A stretch of DNA of 64,000 nucleotides from Clostridium sardiniense. Its GTDB lineage: Bacteria; Bacillota; Clostridia; Clostridiales; Clostridiaceae. The stretch covers positions 62,001-126,000 of the forward strand of contig NZ_JAFBDA010000005.1 in assembly GCF_016907995.1 (NCBI RefSeq), read 5' to 3'. The notes under the pieces are model-generated. The model made no database searches. It was not told the DNA's origin and saw nothing but the letters and a program-made list of their open reading frames with translations. This document shows positions 26,226 to 35,625 of the stretch, in pieces. Numbering within the stretch: the first letter of the stretch is position 1; the number at the start of each line of letters is the position of its first letter. The position numbers and the translations under genes were made by a program.

Positions 26226-26385
26226 TATATATTTTTTAATTTTTTAATATATATTTAATTGTTTTTTTAAATTATATTAATTTTTTACTATAATTTATTT
26301 TTGAATATATAATTAACATATATTTACCTTGTGTTAATTTATATAAATATTTCATTGGTATAAAATAATAATTGAGGTGATTATT

Positions 26386-26469
26386 ATGAAAAATACAATT
26401 AAAATTGTTAGTGCCATAATTGATAATAAAGATCATAAGAAACTATATAACAATAAATACGTAAAATAA
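26386..26469 (+). CDS. Candidate 27-residue peptide with its own promoter and terminator
   Basis: ATG at 26386 preceded by GAGGTGATTATT, an extended -10 (TGGTATAAA, about 26357-26365) upstream, and a strong terminator starting one base after the stop. The product starts MKNTIKIVSAIIDNKD and is basic at its end (HKKLYNNKYVK). Signals in the right order over so short a length favour a real gene for a peptide or a small RNA with a coding part. No homologue known to me. Confidence 0.5.
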   Translation: MKNTIKIVSAIIDNKDHKKLYNNKYVK

Positions 26470-26500
26470 AAAACAGGTATTATAATATATACCTGTTTTT
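26470..26500. terminator. Bidirectional terminator between the 27-codon ORF and rbsR
   Basis: AAAACAGGTAT-tataatat-ATACCTGTTTT with T-run on one strand and A-run on the other; rbsR's stop codon overlaps its edge. Confidence 0.85.
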
Positions 26501-27501
26501 TATTTTACTGTACCTCTTTCTATTAGGTAAGGATCTAATTCTATTATCTTTTCCTCAATATCCTTTTTATCTATAAGTCTAAGAAGAAGTTTTATCCCTT
26601 CCTCTCCCATATTATATATAGGCTGTGCTACTGTTGTAAGCTCTGGCTCAATAAAATTACAGATATCAATATTATCAAATCCTAATATACTTATATCTTC
26701 TGGTATTTTATATCCGTTTCTAAGTAAGTATTTTATACCTCCAATAGCCATTACATCACTACTGTAGAATATTGCATCTATCTCCAGATCTTTTTCTATA
26801 AGACGCTTTGTTGCCTTAAATCCACCTTCTAATGAAAAATCATCCTCTATATTAAAATCTTTGTTATATATACCAAGTTCAATAACTTTTTCTATATAGG
26901 TCTTTAATCTAATATTAGCAGTACTATATTCTTTATTACCTCCAATAAAAGCTATATTTCTTTTCCCTTTATTATGTAGATAATCTAATCCCAGTCTTAT
27001 ACCTTTTTCATTATTACAAAAAACTCCATTAAATTTTTCAAAATCTTCTACAACTCTATCCACTATTACAAAGGGTATACCTTGATTTTCTAATATATCA
27101 AATGATTCACTCTTATCATCACTTGGAGCTATTATAAGTCCATCTATAGCTTTACTCATAAGTAGCTTAATATGTTCATTTTCTCTCCTCTTACTATTTA
27201 GTGTATTACATAATATTATGCTATATCCATTCTCTTCTGCTATTTTTTCAATGCCTTTAGCCATTTCACTGAAGAAGGGATTTTGTATATCTGGTACTAT
27301 AACACCAATACTATAGGATCTTTTAGTTATTAAACTCTTAGCTAAATAATTTGGTACATAATTTAACTCTTTTGCAGCCTTAAATATTTTTTCTTTTGTC
27401 TCTTTTGATATATTGTTCTCTTTATTATTAAGTACCATTGATACTGTAGTCTTAGAAACATTAACAGCTTTTGCTATGTCTAATAAAGTCGTTTTTCTCA
27501 T
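26500..27501 (-). CDS. rbsR: LacI-family regulator of the ribose operon
   Basis: 333 residues: HTH (TLLDIAKAVNVSKTTVSMVLN, residues 4-24), hinge, and effector domain (IGVIVPDIQNPFFSEMAKGIE, ILGFDNIDICNFIEPELTTV). It is downstream of rbsKDACB on the same strand but separated from rbsB by a strong terminator, so it has its own transcript. The position and two operator-like sites at the rbsK promoter support RbsR; ribose as effector is inferred. Confidence 0.85.
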   Translation of the reverse strand: MRKTTLLDIAKAVNVSKTTVSMVLNNKENNISKETKEKIFKAAKELNYVPNYLAKSLITKRSYSIGVIVPDIQNPFFSEMAKGIEKIAEENGYSIILCNTLNSKRRENEHIKLLMSKAIDGLIIAPSDDKSESFDILENQGIPFVIVDRVVEDFEKFNGVFCNNEKGIRLGLDYLHNKGKRNIAFIGGNKEYSTANIRLKTYIEKVIELGIYNKDFNIEDDFSLEGGFKATKRLIEKDLEIDAIFYSSDVMAIGGIKYLLRNGYKIPEDISILGFDNIDICNFIEPELTTVAQPIYNMGEEGIKLLLRLIDKKDIEEKIIELDPYLIERGTVK

Positions 27502-27575
27502 CTTTTTCCCCCATAAATTTATTATTTAAAATTATACCATATTTCTTTCCTTTAAATTTGTACATTGAGTAAATT

Positions 27576-27612
27576 AAAAGAGCCTAAAACTCTATTAATT
27601 TTTAGGCTCTTT
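27576..27612 (-). terminator. Terminator at the end of the rbs operon
   Basis: AAAGAGCCTAAAA / TTTTAGGCTCTTT stem just after the rbsB stop. Confidence 0.85.
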
Positions 27613-27619
27613 ATTTTCT

Positions 27620-28525
27620 TTAATTTGAATAAATCTTTAAATCTGCTGCAATATTATTGTCTACCTTTTCACCATTATAGATCTTAGCTGCAAGCTCTAC
27701 TCCTAATTTACCAATTTCATCTGGTTGCTGTGCTATAGTTGCTTTCATTTCTCCCTTTTCTATAGCCTCTTTAGCATCTTCATTTCCATCGAATCCGATT
27801 ACTATAGTGTTAAGTCCTGCTGCCTTTATTGCCTTTGCAGCTCCAAGAGCCATTTCATCATTATGTGCAAATACTACTTGAATATTTGGATCTCTTTGTA
27901 TGATGTTTTCCATAACTTGAAGTCCCTTTTGTCTATCAAAATCTGCCGCTTGAATTGATATAAATTTAGCTTTGCTTTCTTTATCTAATATATTATGGAA
28001 TCCTTGTCCTCTATCTCTTGTAGCTGATGCTCCTGGTATTCCTTGAATTTCTACTATATTTATATTATCTTTATCCTTAAATTGGTCTAATACAAACTTA
28101 GCTGCCATCTCTCCACCAGCAATATTATCTGATGCTATATGACTTGTAACAACTCCTCCATTCGCTTGTCTATCTAATGTTATTACTGGAACATTAGCTT
28201 TATTTGCTACCTCTATAGTTTTAACTACTGCATCACTATCTGTTGGATTTATAAGTAATGCTGTCACTCCAAGTTGTATTAAATCCTCTACATTTGCTCT
28301 CTCTTTTGCAGGATCATTTGTTGAGTCAAGTACAATTAATTCAAAACCTAATTTTTTAGCCTCAGCTTCTGCTCCTTCTTTCATTGAAACGAAAAATGGA
28401 TTATTTAAAGTTGAAAGAACCATTCCAATTTTTTTAGGATTATCTTTTTTCATACATCCAGTTAATGAGCCTAGAGCTAATACTCCAATTAAAGCAAGAG
28501 CAATTACTCTCTTTTTTATTCTCAT
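27620..28525 (-). CDS. rbsB: D-ribose-binding lipoprotein
   Basis: 301 residues. Lipoprotein signal peptide with lipobox LTGC (Cys24), then a type I sugar-binding protein: IGMVLSTLNNPFFVSMKEGA, LINPTDSDAVVKTIEVA, VPVITLDRQANGG, FAHNDEMALGAAKAI and IGFDGNEDA, all typical of RbsB. It captures ribose outside the membrane and delivers it to RbsC/RbsA. Last gene of the operon, 21 bases after rbsC. Confidence 0.93.
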   Translation of the reverse strand: MRIKKRVIALALIGVLALGSLTGCMKKDNPKKIGMVLSTLNNPFFVSMKEGAEAEAKKLGFELIVLDSTNDPAKERANVEDLIQLGVTALLINPTDSDAVVKTIEVANKANVPVITLDRQANGGVVTSHIASDNIAGGEMAAKFVLDQFKDKDNINIVEIQGIPGASATRDRGQGFHNILDKESKAKFISIQAADFDRQKGLQVMENIIQRDPNIQVVFAHNDEMALGAAKAIKAAGLNTIVIGFDGNEDAKEAIEKGEMKATIAQQPDEIGKLGVELAAKIYNGEKVDNNIAADLKIYSN

Positions 28526-28546
28526 ATTCTTTCCCTCCGTAATATC

Positions 28547-29482
28547 CTATTTCTTTCTGCTCTTTTTATCTAATAGGACTGCTATTAATATAACTAAACC
28601 TTTTACTATTGATTGATAGAAAGGTGATACATTCATTAAGTTTAATCCATTATTTAAAACTCCAATTATTAAAGCACCTATTATAGTTCCTGATATTTTA
28701 CCTTCTCCACCTGCTAATGAAGTTCCTCCAATTACTACTGCTGCTATTGCATCTAGCTCAAAACCTACCCCTGCATTAGGTGAAGCTGATCCTATTCTAC
28801 TAGTTATAATTACACCAGCTATTGCTGATACAAAACCTGATACTACATAAGTTAATACCTTTATTTTATCTGTGTTTATTCCTGATAATTTAGCTGATTC
28901 CTCATTGCCACCTAAAGCGTATAAATATCTTCCGAATCTAGTTTGTGATAATATATAAATTGAAATTGCTGCTATTACTATAGTTATAATTACTGGAACT
29001 GGTATGAAACCAAGCTTCGCATTACCTATCTTTAAGAAACTTTCAGGTAATTTAGATATTGGAGTACCATTTGTAAATACTAAAGTTGCACCTCTAAATA
29101 TTGTCATAGTTGCAAGTGTTACTATGAATGCTTGTAATTTACCTTTAGCTATTAGTATACCGTTTACAAGACCTATAGCGATACCTACAACAGCTGCAAC
29201 TATTATTGCTAAGAATATATTATTTGTTGATTTAATAATTGAAGCTCCAAGTGCTCCACTAATTGCAAGAGTTGATCCAACTGATAAATCAATTCCACCT
29301 GTTAAGATAACAAAAGTCATACCTACTGCTATAATTGCATTAACTGAAACTTGTGTAAATACATTAGTTATATTTGCTACAGTTAAAAAGCTTGGAGTTA
29401 CAAAAGTTATTATTATACATAATAGTACTAGTCCAATTAAGGATTTATATTTATCTAAGTATTCTTTGTAGTTTTCTTTCAT
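28547..29482 (-). CDS. rbsC: Ribose ABC transporter permease
   Basis: 311 residues, about eight to ten hydrophobic segments. TGGIDLSVGSTLAISGALGA and GGTSLAGGEGKISGTIIGALI are the family signatures (the latter the EAA-like loop contacting the ATPase). Homodimeric membrane channel for ribose. 42 bases after rbsA. Confidence 0.94.
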   Translation of the reverse strand: MKENYKEYLDKYKSLIGLVLLCIIITFVTPSFLTVANITNVFTQVSVNAIIAVGMTFVILTGGIDLSVGSTLAISGALGASIIKSTNNIFLAIIVAAVVGIAIGLVNGILIAKGKLQAFIVTLATMTIFRGATLVFTNGTPISKLPESFLKIGNAKLGFIPVPVIITIVIAAISIYILSQTRFGRYLYALGGNEESAKLSGINTDKIKVLTYVVSGFVSAIAGVIITSRIGSASPNAGVGFELDAIAAVVIGGTSLAGGEGKISGTIIGALIIGVLNNGLNLMNVSPFYQSIVKGLVILIAVLLDKKSRKK

Positions 29483-29524
29483 AGTTTAAAACTCCTCTCA
29501 TTTGTAAAAATTAATATTTAATAA

Positions 29525-31027
29525 TTAATTTATTCCAACCGCTAATTTCATTATTTTTTCTTGTGTAGCTTCTTCTCTTGAAACTTCACCAGTTATCTTT
29601 CCTTCACTCATAACCATTATTCTATCACTTATTCCAAGTACTTCTGGCATATCAGAAGAAATTATAATTATGGCTTTTCCACTTTCTTTAAGTTCATTTA
29701 ATAATTCATATATTTCTTTTTTTGCACCAACATCAATACCTTTAGTTGGTTCATCTATTATTAAAACTTCTGGATGTAACATAAGCCATTTTGCTAAAAT
29801 AACTTTTTGTTGATTACCTCCACTTAAATTTTTCATAAGTTGCTGTGGATTTGGTGTCTTTATTCTTATTTTCTTTATGTATTCATTTACATCAGACATC
29901 TCACTTTTTTTATTTAATGCACCAAATTTATTCTCATAACTTGTAAGATTTGAAATTGTCATATTATCAGCAACAGATAAGCTAAGTACACAACCTTCTT
30001 TTTTTCTATCTTCTGAAAGATAACATATACCATTTTTAATAGCTTCTTGTACACTTCCGCCTGATAGTTCTGTGCCATTTATCTTAACTGTTCCAGAAGT
30101 CTTCTTATAAGCTCCAAATATAGTTTTTGCAAGCTCAGTTCTTCCAGATCCCATAAGTCCTGCAATTCCTAGAATTTCTCCTTCTTTAACTTCAAAGTTT
30201 GCATTATTTACTCCAGCTTTAGAACATAAATTTTTAACTTCTAATATGGCTTTTCCCTTTTTAGTTTCTCTGTATGGAAATTGATCTTCTATCTTTCTTC
30301 CAACCATCATAGTTATAAGCTTATCATTATCAATATCTTTAACTAATGCATTTCCTGCATACTTTCCATCTCTTAAAACTTCCACTCTATCACATATTGC
30401 AAAAATCTCTTCCATTCTGTGTGATATATATATGATAGCTATACCTTTTTTCTTTAAGCTATCTATTACTTTAAATAATTGCTTTGTTTCAACATCAGTA
30501 AGTGCTGTTGTTGGTTCATCCATTATTATAACTGCTGCATTTTTTGTAAGAGCCTTTGCAATTTCAATCATTTGCTTTTCTCCTACATTTAAATTAGATG
30601 CAAGCTCATTTGGATCTACATTACAACCAATTTGTTCTAAGAACATTTTGCTTCTCTCTGCAAGAAGTTTTTTATTTATTTTTCTAGTTCCCTTATTAAC
30701 TTTTTCATTACCTAAAAATATATTTTCGCAAACAGTTAAATTATTAATTACACTAAGCTCTTGGTGTATTATTGTAACTCCAAGTTCTTCCGCTGCCTTT
30801 ATTCCTTTAATATTTACTTCTTCTCCTTGGATAAATATCTTACCTTCATCCTTTTGATATACACCACTTAATATTTTCATAAGAGTTGATTTCCCTGCAC
30901 CATTTTCTCCCATTAGTGCAGTAACTTCTCCTCCATATGCTGTTATATCTACATTGTCTAATGCTTTAACTCCAGGGAATGATTTACTCACTCCCTCCAT
31001 CCTTAGCATTGGTTTTTTTGAATCCAT
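29525..31027 (-). CDS. rbsA: Ribose ABC transporter ATP-binding protein (double domain)
   Basis: 500 residues with two ABC domains. The first has [12 protein letters not shown], signature [15 protein letters not shown] and [11 protein letters not shown]. The second has the degenerate Walker [28 protein letters not shown] and [13 protein letters not shown]. This two-domain arrangement with an altered second P-loop is standard for RbsA/MglA. It lies 15 bases after rbsD. Confidence 0.95.
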   Translation of the reverse strand: MDSKKPMLRMEGVSKSFPGVKALDNVDITAYGGEVTALMGENGAGKSTLMKILSGVYQKDEGKIFIQGEEVNIKGIKAAEELGVTIIHQELSVINNLTVCENIFLGNEKVNKGTRKINKKLLAERSKMFLEQIGCNVDPNELASNLNVGEKQMIEIAKALTKNAAVIIMDEPTTALTDVETKQLFKVIDSLKKKGIAIIYISHRMEEIFAICDRVEVLRDGKYAGNALVKDIDNDKLITMMVGRKIEDQFPYRETKKGKAILEVKNLCSKAGVNNANFEVKEGEILGIAGLMGSGRTELAKTIFGAYKKTSGTVKINGTELSGGSVQEAIKNGICYLSEDRKKEGCVLSLSVADNMTISNLTSYENKFGALNKKSEMSDVNEYIKKIRIKTPNPQQLMKNLSGGNQQKVILAKWLMLHPEVLIIDEPTKGIDVGAKKEIYELLNELKESGKAIIIISSDMPEVLGISDRIMVMSEGKITGEVSREEATQEKIMKLAVGIN

Positions 31028-31042
31028 ATAAATTCCTCCTTA

Positions 31043-31438
31043 TTAAAAGACAACTCCTGACTTTAAAATTATATTTGCATAAGGTGTTTGTTCTCCTGTT
31101 CTTATAACTGCTCTACAATTTTTAAGTTCTTCTTTTAAACCTTCATGGCTTATAAATGTTATTTTAACATCTCCAATTTCCTTCTTTATTTCTAAGAAAA
31201 GCTCTGGACTTACTTCTTCAGTTTCCGTTGCTATGATTACTTCTTCTATTTGCAATTCTAGAAGAACTGATTTTAATGTATCCATAAATGTTGGTAGGTT
31301 CTTAATTAATGCTAAATCTATTCTTTTTACATTCATAGGTATAGGCAATCCACAATCTCCTATTGCTAATGAATCAGTATGTCCCATTTGTGATATAACT
31401 GTTCCTATCTCACTATTTAATAATTTTGTCTTTCTCAT
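31043..31438 (-). CDS. rbsD: D-ribose pyranase
   Basis: 131 residues, normal RbsD length. [21 protein letters not shown] contains the catalytic histidine (H20); the C-terminus ends [20 protein letters not shown] as in the family. It converts the pyranose form of ribose to the form used by RbsK. It starts five bases after rbsK. Confidence 0.95.
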   Translation of the reverse strand: MRKTKLLNSEIGTVISQMGHTDSLAIGDCGLPIPMNVKRIDLALIKNLPTFMDTLKSVLLELQIEEVIIATETEEVSPELFLEIKKEIGDVKITFISHEGLKEELKNCRAVIRTGEQTPYANIILKSGVVF

Positions 31439-31443
31439 AAGTT

Positions 31444-32373
31444 TTACTCCTCTCCATAAATCTCAATAACTTCTACAAGTCTTGCTATTGAAGGTTGTGC
31501 ACCTTCTCTTTGTACTGTTATTGAAGAAACTTTATTTCCAAACTTAACTGCTTTTAATAAATTCTCAAAATTCAAATTTTCTATATTAAGCTTTGAACTT
31601 AATCCACCAATAAAACTATCTCCTGCTGCTGTAGTATCTACTGCATTAACTTTAAATGCTGGTACTACTTGTCCATTTTCTTTGTTTATAACAGCAGCTC
31701 CCTTTGATCCTAAAGTTATAATTACAAACTTTACACCCTTATCTAATAGTTCCTTTGATGCTATTTTTGCAGTTTCTAAATCATTTACCTCTACTCCTGT
31801 TAAAAGTTCAGCTTCTGTTTCATTTGGAATTATTATATCTGTATATTTTAATAATTCATCATCTATCTTTTTAGCTGGTGCTGGATTTAAAATAGTTATT
31901 TTATTATTTTCTTTTGCTATTTTAAATGCTTCTAATGTAATTTCTTCTGGTGTTTCAAATTGAGATATCAAAATATCACTATTTTTTATTACTTCCTTTG
32001 ATTTATCTATTTCACTTTTATTTAAAGTCATATTTGATCCTGATATAACAGTTATTGAATTATTGCCTCTATTGTTTACCGTTATCATAGCCATTCCTGT
32101 TGGCTCATTCTTATCCTCAAATACTAAACTTGTATCTATTCCTTCTTCATCTAATAAAGTCTTTAAGATTTGTCCATTATCATCTCTACCAATCTTTCCA
32201 ATCATAGAAACTATATTTCCACATCTTTTTGCTGCAACTGCTTGGTTAGCGCCTTTTCCACCTGCAATCTTTTCGAAAGATTTTGAAAGGATTGTCTCAC
32301 CTTCCTTTGGCATCTCATTAACTTTTATAACTAAATCCATATTTATACTTCCAAGTACGCAAACTTTATTCAT
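31444..32373 (-). CDS. rbsK: Ribokinase
   Basis: 309 residues, PfkB family. First signature [19 protein letters not shown] site [11 protein letters not shown], and catalytic [12 protein letters not shown] near residue 250. It phosphorylates ribose at O5. It is the first gene of the operon, about 40 bases from the predicted transcription start. Confidence 0.95.
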   Translation of the reverse strand: MNKVCVLGSINMDLVIKVNEMPKEGETILSKSFEKIAGGKGANQAVAAKRCGNIVSMIGKIGRDDNGQILKTLLDEEGIDTSLVFEDKNEPTGMAMITVNNRGNNSITVISGSNMTLNKSEIDKSKEVIKNSDILISQFETPEEITLEAFKIAKENNKITILNPAPAKKIDDELLKYTDIIIPNETEAELLTGVEVNDLETAKIASKELLDKGVKFVIITLGSKGAAVINKENGQVVPAFKVNAVDTTAAGDSFIGGLSSKLNIENLNFENLLKAVKFGNKVSSITVQREGAQPSIARLVEVIEIYGEE

Positions 32374-32389
32374 TTAACTCACCTTCCTA

Positions 32390-32448
32390 CTAAATCGTTT
32401 CACTAAATCGATTAACTATATAATAATACATTTGTAAACGTTTTTCAA
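32390..32448 (-). promoter_or_regulatory. rbs promoter with cre site and two operators
   Basis: Minus-strand TTGAAA (32443-32448), 17 bases, TATTAT (32420-32425). The plus-strand TTGTAAACGTTTTTCA (32432-32447) fits the CcpA cre consensus WTGNAANCGNWNNCW at every position and overlaps the -35 and spacer. CTAAATCGATTAA and CTAAATCGTTT follow at the start of transcription, candidate RbsR sites. This predicts catabolite repression plus ribose induction. Confidence 0.75.
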
Positions 32449-32520
32449 CATATTTTTTAAAAATTTTTTTAATTATTTTTATAAGACTTTACTAATCATA
32501 ATTATTTTTTATTTTTATAT

Positions 32521-32557
32521 ATAAAAAATGCCGTATACATAAGTATACGACTCATTT
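32521..32557 (-). terminator. Terminator after the coiled-coil protein gene
   Basis: CGTATAC-ataa-GTATACG stem extended by AAATG/CATTT, with TTTTTTAT on the minus strand. Confidence 0.85.
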
Positions 32558-32566
32558 CTTTAAATC

Positions 32567-32986
32567 TTATTTTCTATTTACTGGTAATAATCTTTTTATT
32601 ACTAATATAGCCCAATCATCTTCAGTATTTTCTTTCCATTCAAAATCTACAAGAAGCTTTTTAAGCCAGGCATTTAATCCATTGCTTTCTTTGGATGCAT
32701 TTGGATATTGTCTTCCATAAACTTCTTTAATATCTTCAAGAAGTTTCTTTTGTCCTTCTTCTTTAATTTCTTTATTAATTTCTTCTAATATTATATTACG
32801 GCACTTATCAAAGGCTTTTGCATCATTTGCATAAAGCATATCTGCCATAAATTGTCTCTCTCTATTTAACTCTTCTCTAACTTCTTTAATTTCATCTTCA
32901 TTTGATAAGTATTTTAAAGCCACTTTAAGTGCTTCTATCTCTTTATCAAGCTTTTTAATTTTTCTTTCTAATTGAAAATTTTCCAT
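32567..32986 (-). CDS. Hypothetical coiled-coil protein
   Basis: 139 residues. The N-terminal two thirds are a long charged helix with heptad spacing (LERKIKKLDKEIEALKVALK, KEVREELNRERQFMADMLY). The C-terminus is compact (NGLNAWLKKLLVDFEWK, AILVIKRLLPVNRK). No catalytic or membrane signature. Only a weak ribosome binding site (GTGAG) precedes the ATG. Divergent from the patatin gene with about 150 bases between; a functional link is not shown. Confidence 0.65.
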   Translation of the reverse strand: MENFQLERKIKKLDKEIEALKVALKYLSNEDEIKEVREELNRERQFMADMLYANDAKAFDKCRNIILEEINKEIKEEGQKKLLEDIKEVYGRQYPNASKESNGLNAWLKKLLVDFEWKENTEDDWAILVIKRLLPVNRK

Positions 32987-33139
32987 GTAATATTCTCACT
33001 TTTCTTCTTTTATTTTATTTAGTTATATTTTTCTTATAACAATTATTTTATTATATCATTAATTCTTATTTTCTCAAATAATCACATAATTAATTCTTAT
33101 TAAATATCTTATCTATATAATTTAATTTAGGAGAATTTT

Positions 33140-34054
33140 ATGTGCGCATTTAGAATTGTTTCATTTGATGGTGGTGGCATTCGTGGAGCATTATCAGCTA
33201 GAATCTTTAAAAGACTTTGTGATAAATATCCAGCGATATTAAATAAAGCTGACCTTTATGCTGGTGTTTCTACAGGATCCTTAATAGCTTTATTATTAGC
33301 TTCAGGTAAAGATGGCGATGATGTTGATAATCTATATAGTTATGATAATATAAAAAACATATTTACTCCAAATCATCTAAATATCTTTAGACCAAAATAC
33401 AGTAATAAAAGATTAAAAAATACAATAAATTCAGTCTTTGATGAAAATTATAAATTAAAAGATTTAAATAAGTACGTCTTTATTCCATCTTTTAATTTAC
33501 TTGGCCTAGATTCTAAAGGCTGGGAACCTGTATTTTTTAATAATATATCAAAAGATAGTAGCCTATCAAACTATTCTGTTATAGATGTAGCTTTATCTAG
33601 TTCTGCTGCTCCAACATATTTTCCATCTCATAATGGTTTTATAGATGGTGCTGTTGTCACTAATATGCCAACTGCAACTGCTTTAATACAAATTTTAAAA
33701 TTATATAAGTCTAAATTAGATTTTTCTGATTTTAGAATTCTATCTATAGGTACAGGAATAACTCCCTGTAGTATAAAAAGAAATACTTCAAAATGGGGAA
33801 TTGCACAGTGGGCTTATAATCCATTTTTAAAAGCAAAAAAGCCTTTGGTATCAATTTTACTTAATGACACTATTCCTTTGGAGGATATGTATTGCACTGA
33901 ACTTCTTAAAAATAATTTTTTTAGAATAAATCCAATTTTAGATAATGAAATTGAAATGGATGATTATAAGAAAGTAAATGAACTAAAAAAGTTAGCTAGT
34001 CGTCTTGATTTAACAGAAGCCTATAAATATATTGAAAATTACTTCTTAAAGTGA
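33140..34054 (+). CDS. Patatin-like phospholipase
   Basis: 304 residues. FDGGGIRGALSA (oxyanion hole GGGIRG, residues about 11-16), nucleophile serine in YAGVSTGSLIAL (GxSxG, about 42-48), and catalytic aspartate in FIDGAVVTNMP near residue 173: the full Ser-Asp dyad is present. No signal peptide; cytosolic lipid acyl hydrolase predicted. TAGGAGAA precedes the ATG. Such proteins also serve as membrane-attacking effectors in some defence systems, but no cyclase or sensor gene is adjacent, so housekeeping lipid turnover is as likely. Confidence 0.85.
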   Translation: MCAFRIVSFDGGGIRGALSARIFKRLCDKYPAILNKADLYAGVSTGSLIALLLASGKDGDDVDNLYSYDNIKNIFTPNHLNIFRPKYSNKRLKNTINSVFDENYKLKDLNKYVFIPSFNLLGLDSKGWEPVFFNNISKDSSLSNYSVIDVALSSSAAPTYFPSHNGFIDGAVVTNMPTATALIQILKLYKSKLDFSDFRILSIGTGITPCSIKRNTSKWGIAQWAYNPFLKAKKPLVSILLNDTIPLEDMYCTELLKNNFFRINPILDNEIEMDDYKKVNELKKLASRLDLTEAYKYIENYFLK

Positions 34055-34092
34055 AATATAAGGACATCCTAATTTAGGATGTCCTTATATTT
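34054..34092. terminator. Bidirectional terminator between patatin gene and cobalamin operon
   Basis: Near-perfect palindrome AAATATAAGGACATCCTAA... and its complement; overlaps both stop codons. Confidence 0.9.
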
Positions 34093-35593
34093 ATATTCCT
34101 ATAATCTCTTCTAATTTTTTTATATCTATATTCTCTTTAAGCAAGTCTGCTAATTTATCATATTCTTTCAATTTATGTTCCCTGTAAGATGAATTCTTTT
34201 CAATACCTTCTATTGATATATTATTTCTTTTAGCTATATACTCTATAAGTCTTAAATTAAACTCATCTGAATCAAATATTCCATGAAGATATGTTCCTAT
34301 AACCGTACCTTCTTTATTTATAGATCCAATTATTCTACTATCTTTATCACAAATAAATGGTACTACATCTTCATTATATTCATTTACTCCATTATGAATT
34401 TCATAACCTTCTAATGTTATATTTGAAATATATTCATTTAGAGGATTTTTATCGTTAATAAATGCTTTAGTTTGAATTGTTGTTTTCTCTTTGTTAAACT
34501 TAGTTTTAAAATCTAATAAATTAAGGCCTATTTCTTCTAAAGTATCCCCTTCAATTTTATGATCATCTATTATCTTTTCTCCAAGCATTTGATAACCACC
34601 ACAAACTCCAAAAATCAAAGTTCCTTTAGCATGAAGATCTTTAATTCTATCGTATAAGCCTATATTTTTTATGATTTTCAAGTCATCTATTGTATTCTTA
34701 CTTCCTGGTATTATTATCATATGAGGATCATTTAGTTCATCTACACTTTTAGCATACCTTACACTTAAATCATTCATTCTTTCTAAGTTATTAAAATCAG
34801 TGAAGTTTGACATATGAGGAAGCTTTATTACAGCAATATCTATTTTACCTTTTTTATTACTCTTATTTAATATTTTATCGCTTACTCCATCCTCATCTTC
34901 AATATCTAAAGTGCAATGAGGCATAACTCCAAGTACAGGAACGTCTATTATATCCTCTAACTGTTTCATAGCATCTTTAAATAAATCTACTCTGCCTCTA
35001 AATTTATTTATTATTACACCCTTAACTCTTTTTCTATCTTCTTCTTCAAGAAGCATAAGTGTTCCAACAACTGATGCAAATACTCCACCTCTGTCTATAT
35101 CTGCAACTAATATAGCAGGTACATCTGCCATTTTAGCCATAGCCATATTAGCTATGTCAGTATCTTTTAAATTAATTTCAGCACAACTTCCTGAACCTTC
35201 AAGTACTAATAAATCATAATTATCTTTTATAGAATTATATGTATTAGAAACCTCTTTTTTTAGTTCATTGTTTATTTCTTTATACTTGTATGCATCCATT
35301 GTAAATTTCACTTTTCCATTAACTATAACTTGAGTTTTTCCTCCGTTTGGTTTTAATAAAAGAGGATTCATAAAAGCTTCTGGTTCTATGTTGCAGGCCT
35401 CTGCCTGAACAACTTGCGCCCTTCCCATTTCAAGTCCATCTTTTGTAACAAAAGAGTTTAATGATATATTCATAGCTTTAAATGGTGCAACTTTTAAATT
35501 TTTATTTGTAAAATATCTACAAATAGCTGTAGCCAACGTACTTTTACCAACTGATGATGCTGTACCAAGCAACATTATTCCTTTAGATTCCAT
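34091..35593 (-). CDS. cbiP: Adenosylcobyric acid synthase
   Basis: 500 residues. N-terminal P-loop ATPase (LLGTASSVGKSTLATAI), VLEGSGSCAEINL and ADIDRGGVFAS; C-terminal class I glutamine amidotransferase with nucleophile Cys in LIFGVCGGYQMLG and His in GTYLHGIFD. It amidates four side chains of adenosylcobyrinic a,c-diamide. Last gene of the operon. Start: AAGGG is nine bases from ATG 35593 but almost abuts ATG 35602, so I take 35593. Confidence 0.94.
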   Translation of the reverse strand: MESKGIMLLGTASSVGKSTLATAICRYFTNKNLKVAPFKAMNISLNSFVTKDGLEMGRAQVVQAEACNIEPEAFMNPLLLKPNGGKTQVIVNGKVKFTMDAYKYKEINNELKKEVSNTYNSIKDNYDLLVLEGSGSCAEINLKDTDIANMAMAKMADVPAILVADIDRGGVFASVVGTLMLLEEEDRKRVKGVIINKFRGRVDLFKDAMKQLEDIIDVPVLGVMPHCTLDIEDEDGVSDKILNKSNKKGKIDIAVIKLPHMSNFTDFNNLERMNDLSVRYAKSVDELNDPHMIIIPGSKNTIDDLKIIKNIGLYDRIKDLHAKGTLIFGVCGGYQMLGEKIIDDHKIEGDTLEEIGLNLLDFKTKFNKEKTTIQTKAFINDKNPLNEYISNITLEGYEIHNGVNEYNEDVVPFICDKDSRIIGSINKEGTVIGTYLHGIFDSDEFNLRLIEYIAKRNNISIEGIEKNSSYREHKLKEYDKLADLLKENIDIKKLEEIIGI

Positions 35594-35625
35594 CCTATCC
35601 ATCCCTTTTAAACAGTTTTATTTTC

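Noticed and set aside
29004-29471. 155-codon frame antisense to rbsC
   Set aside because: Antisense shadow of a well-defined permease gene, without start signals.
33140-34054. CBASS-type defence operon
   Set aside because: No cyclic-nucleotide synthase or other defence genes next to the patatin gene; only the effector-like family is shared.
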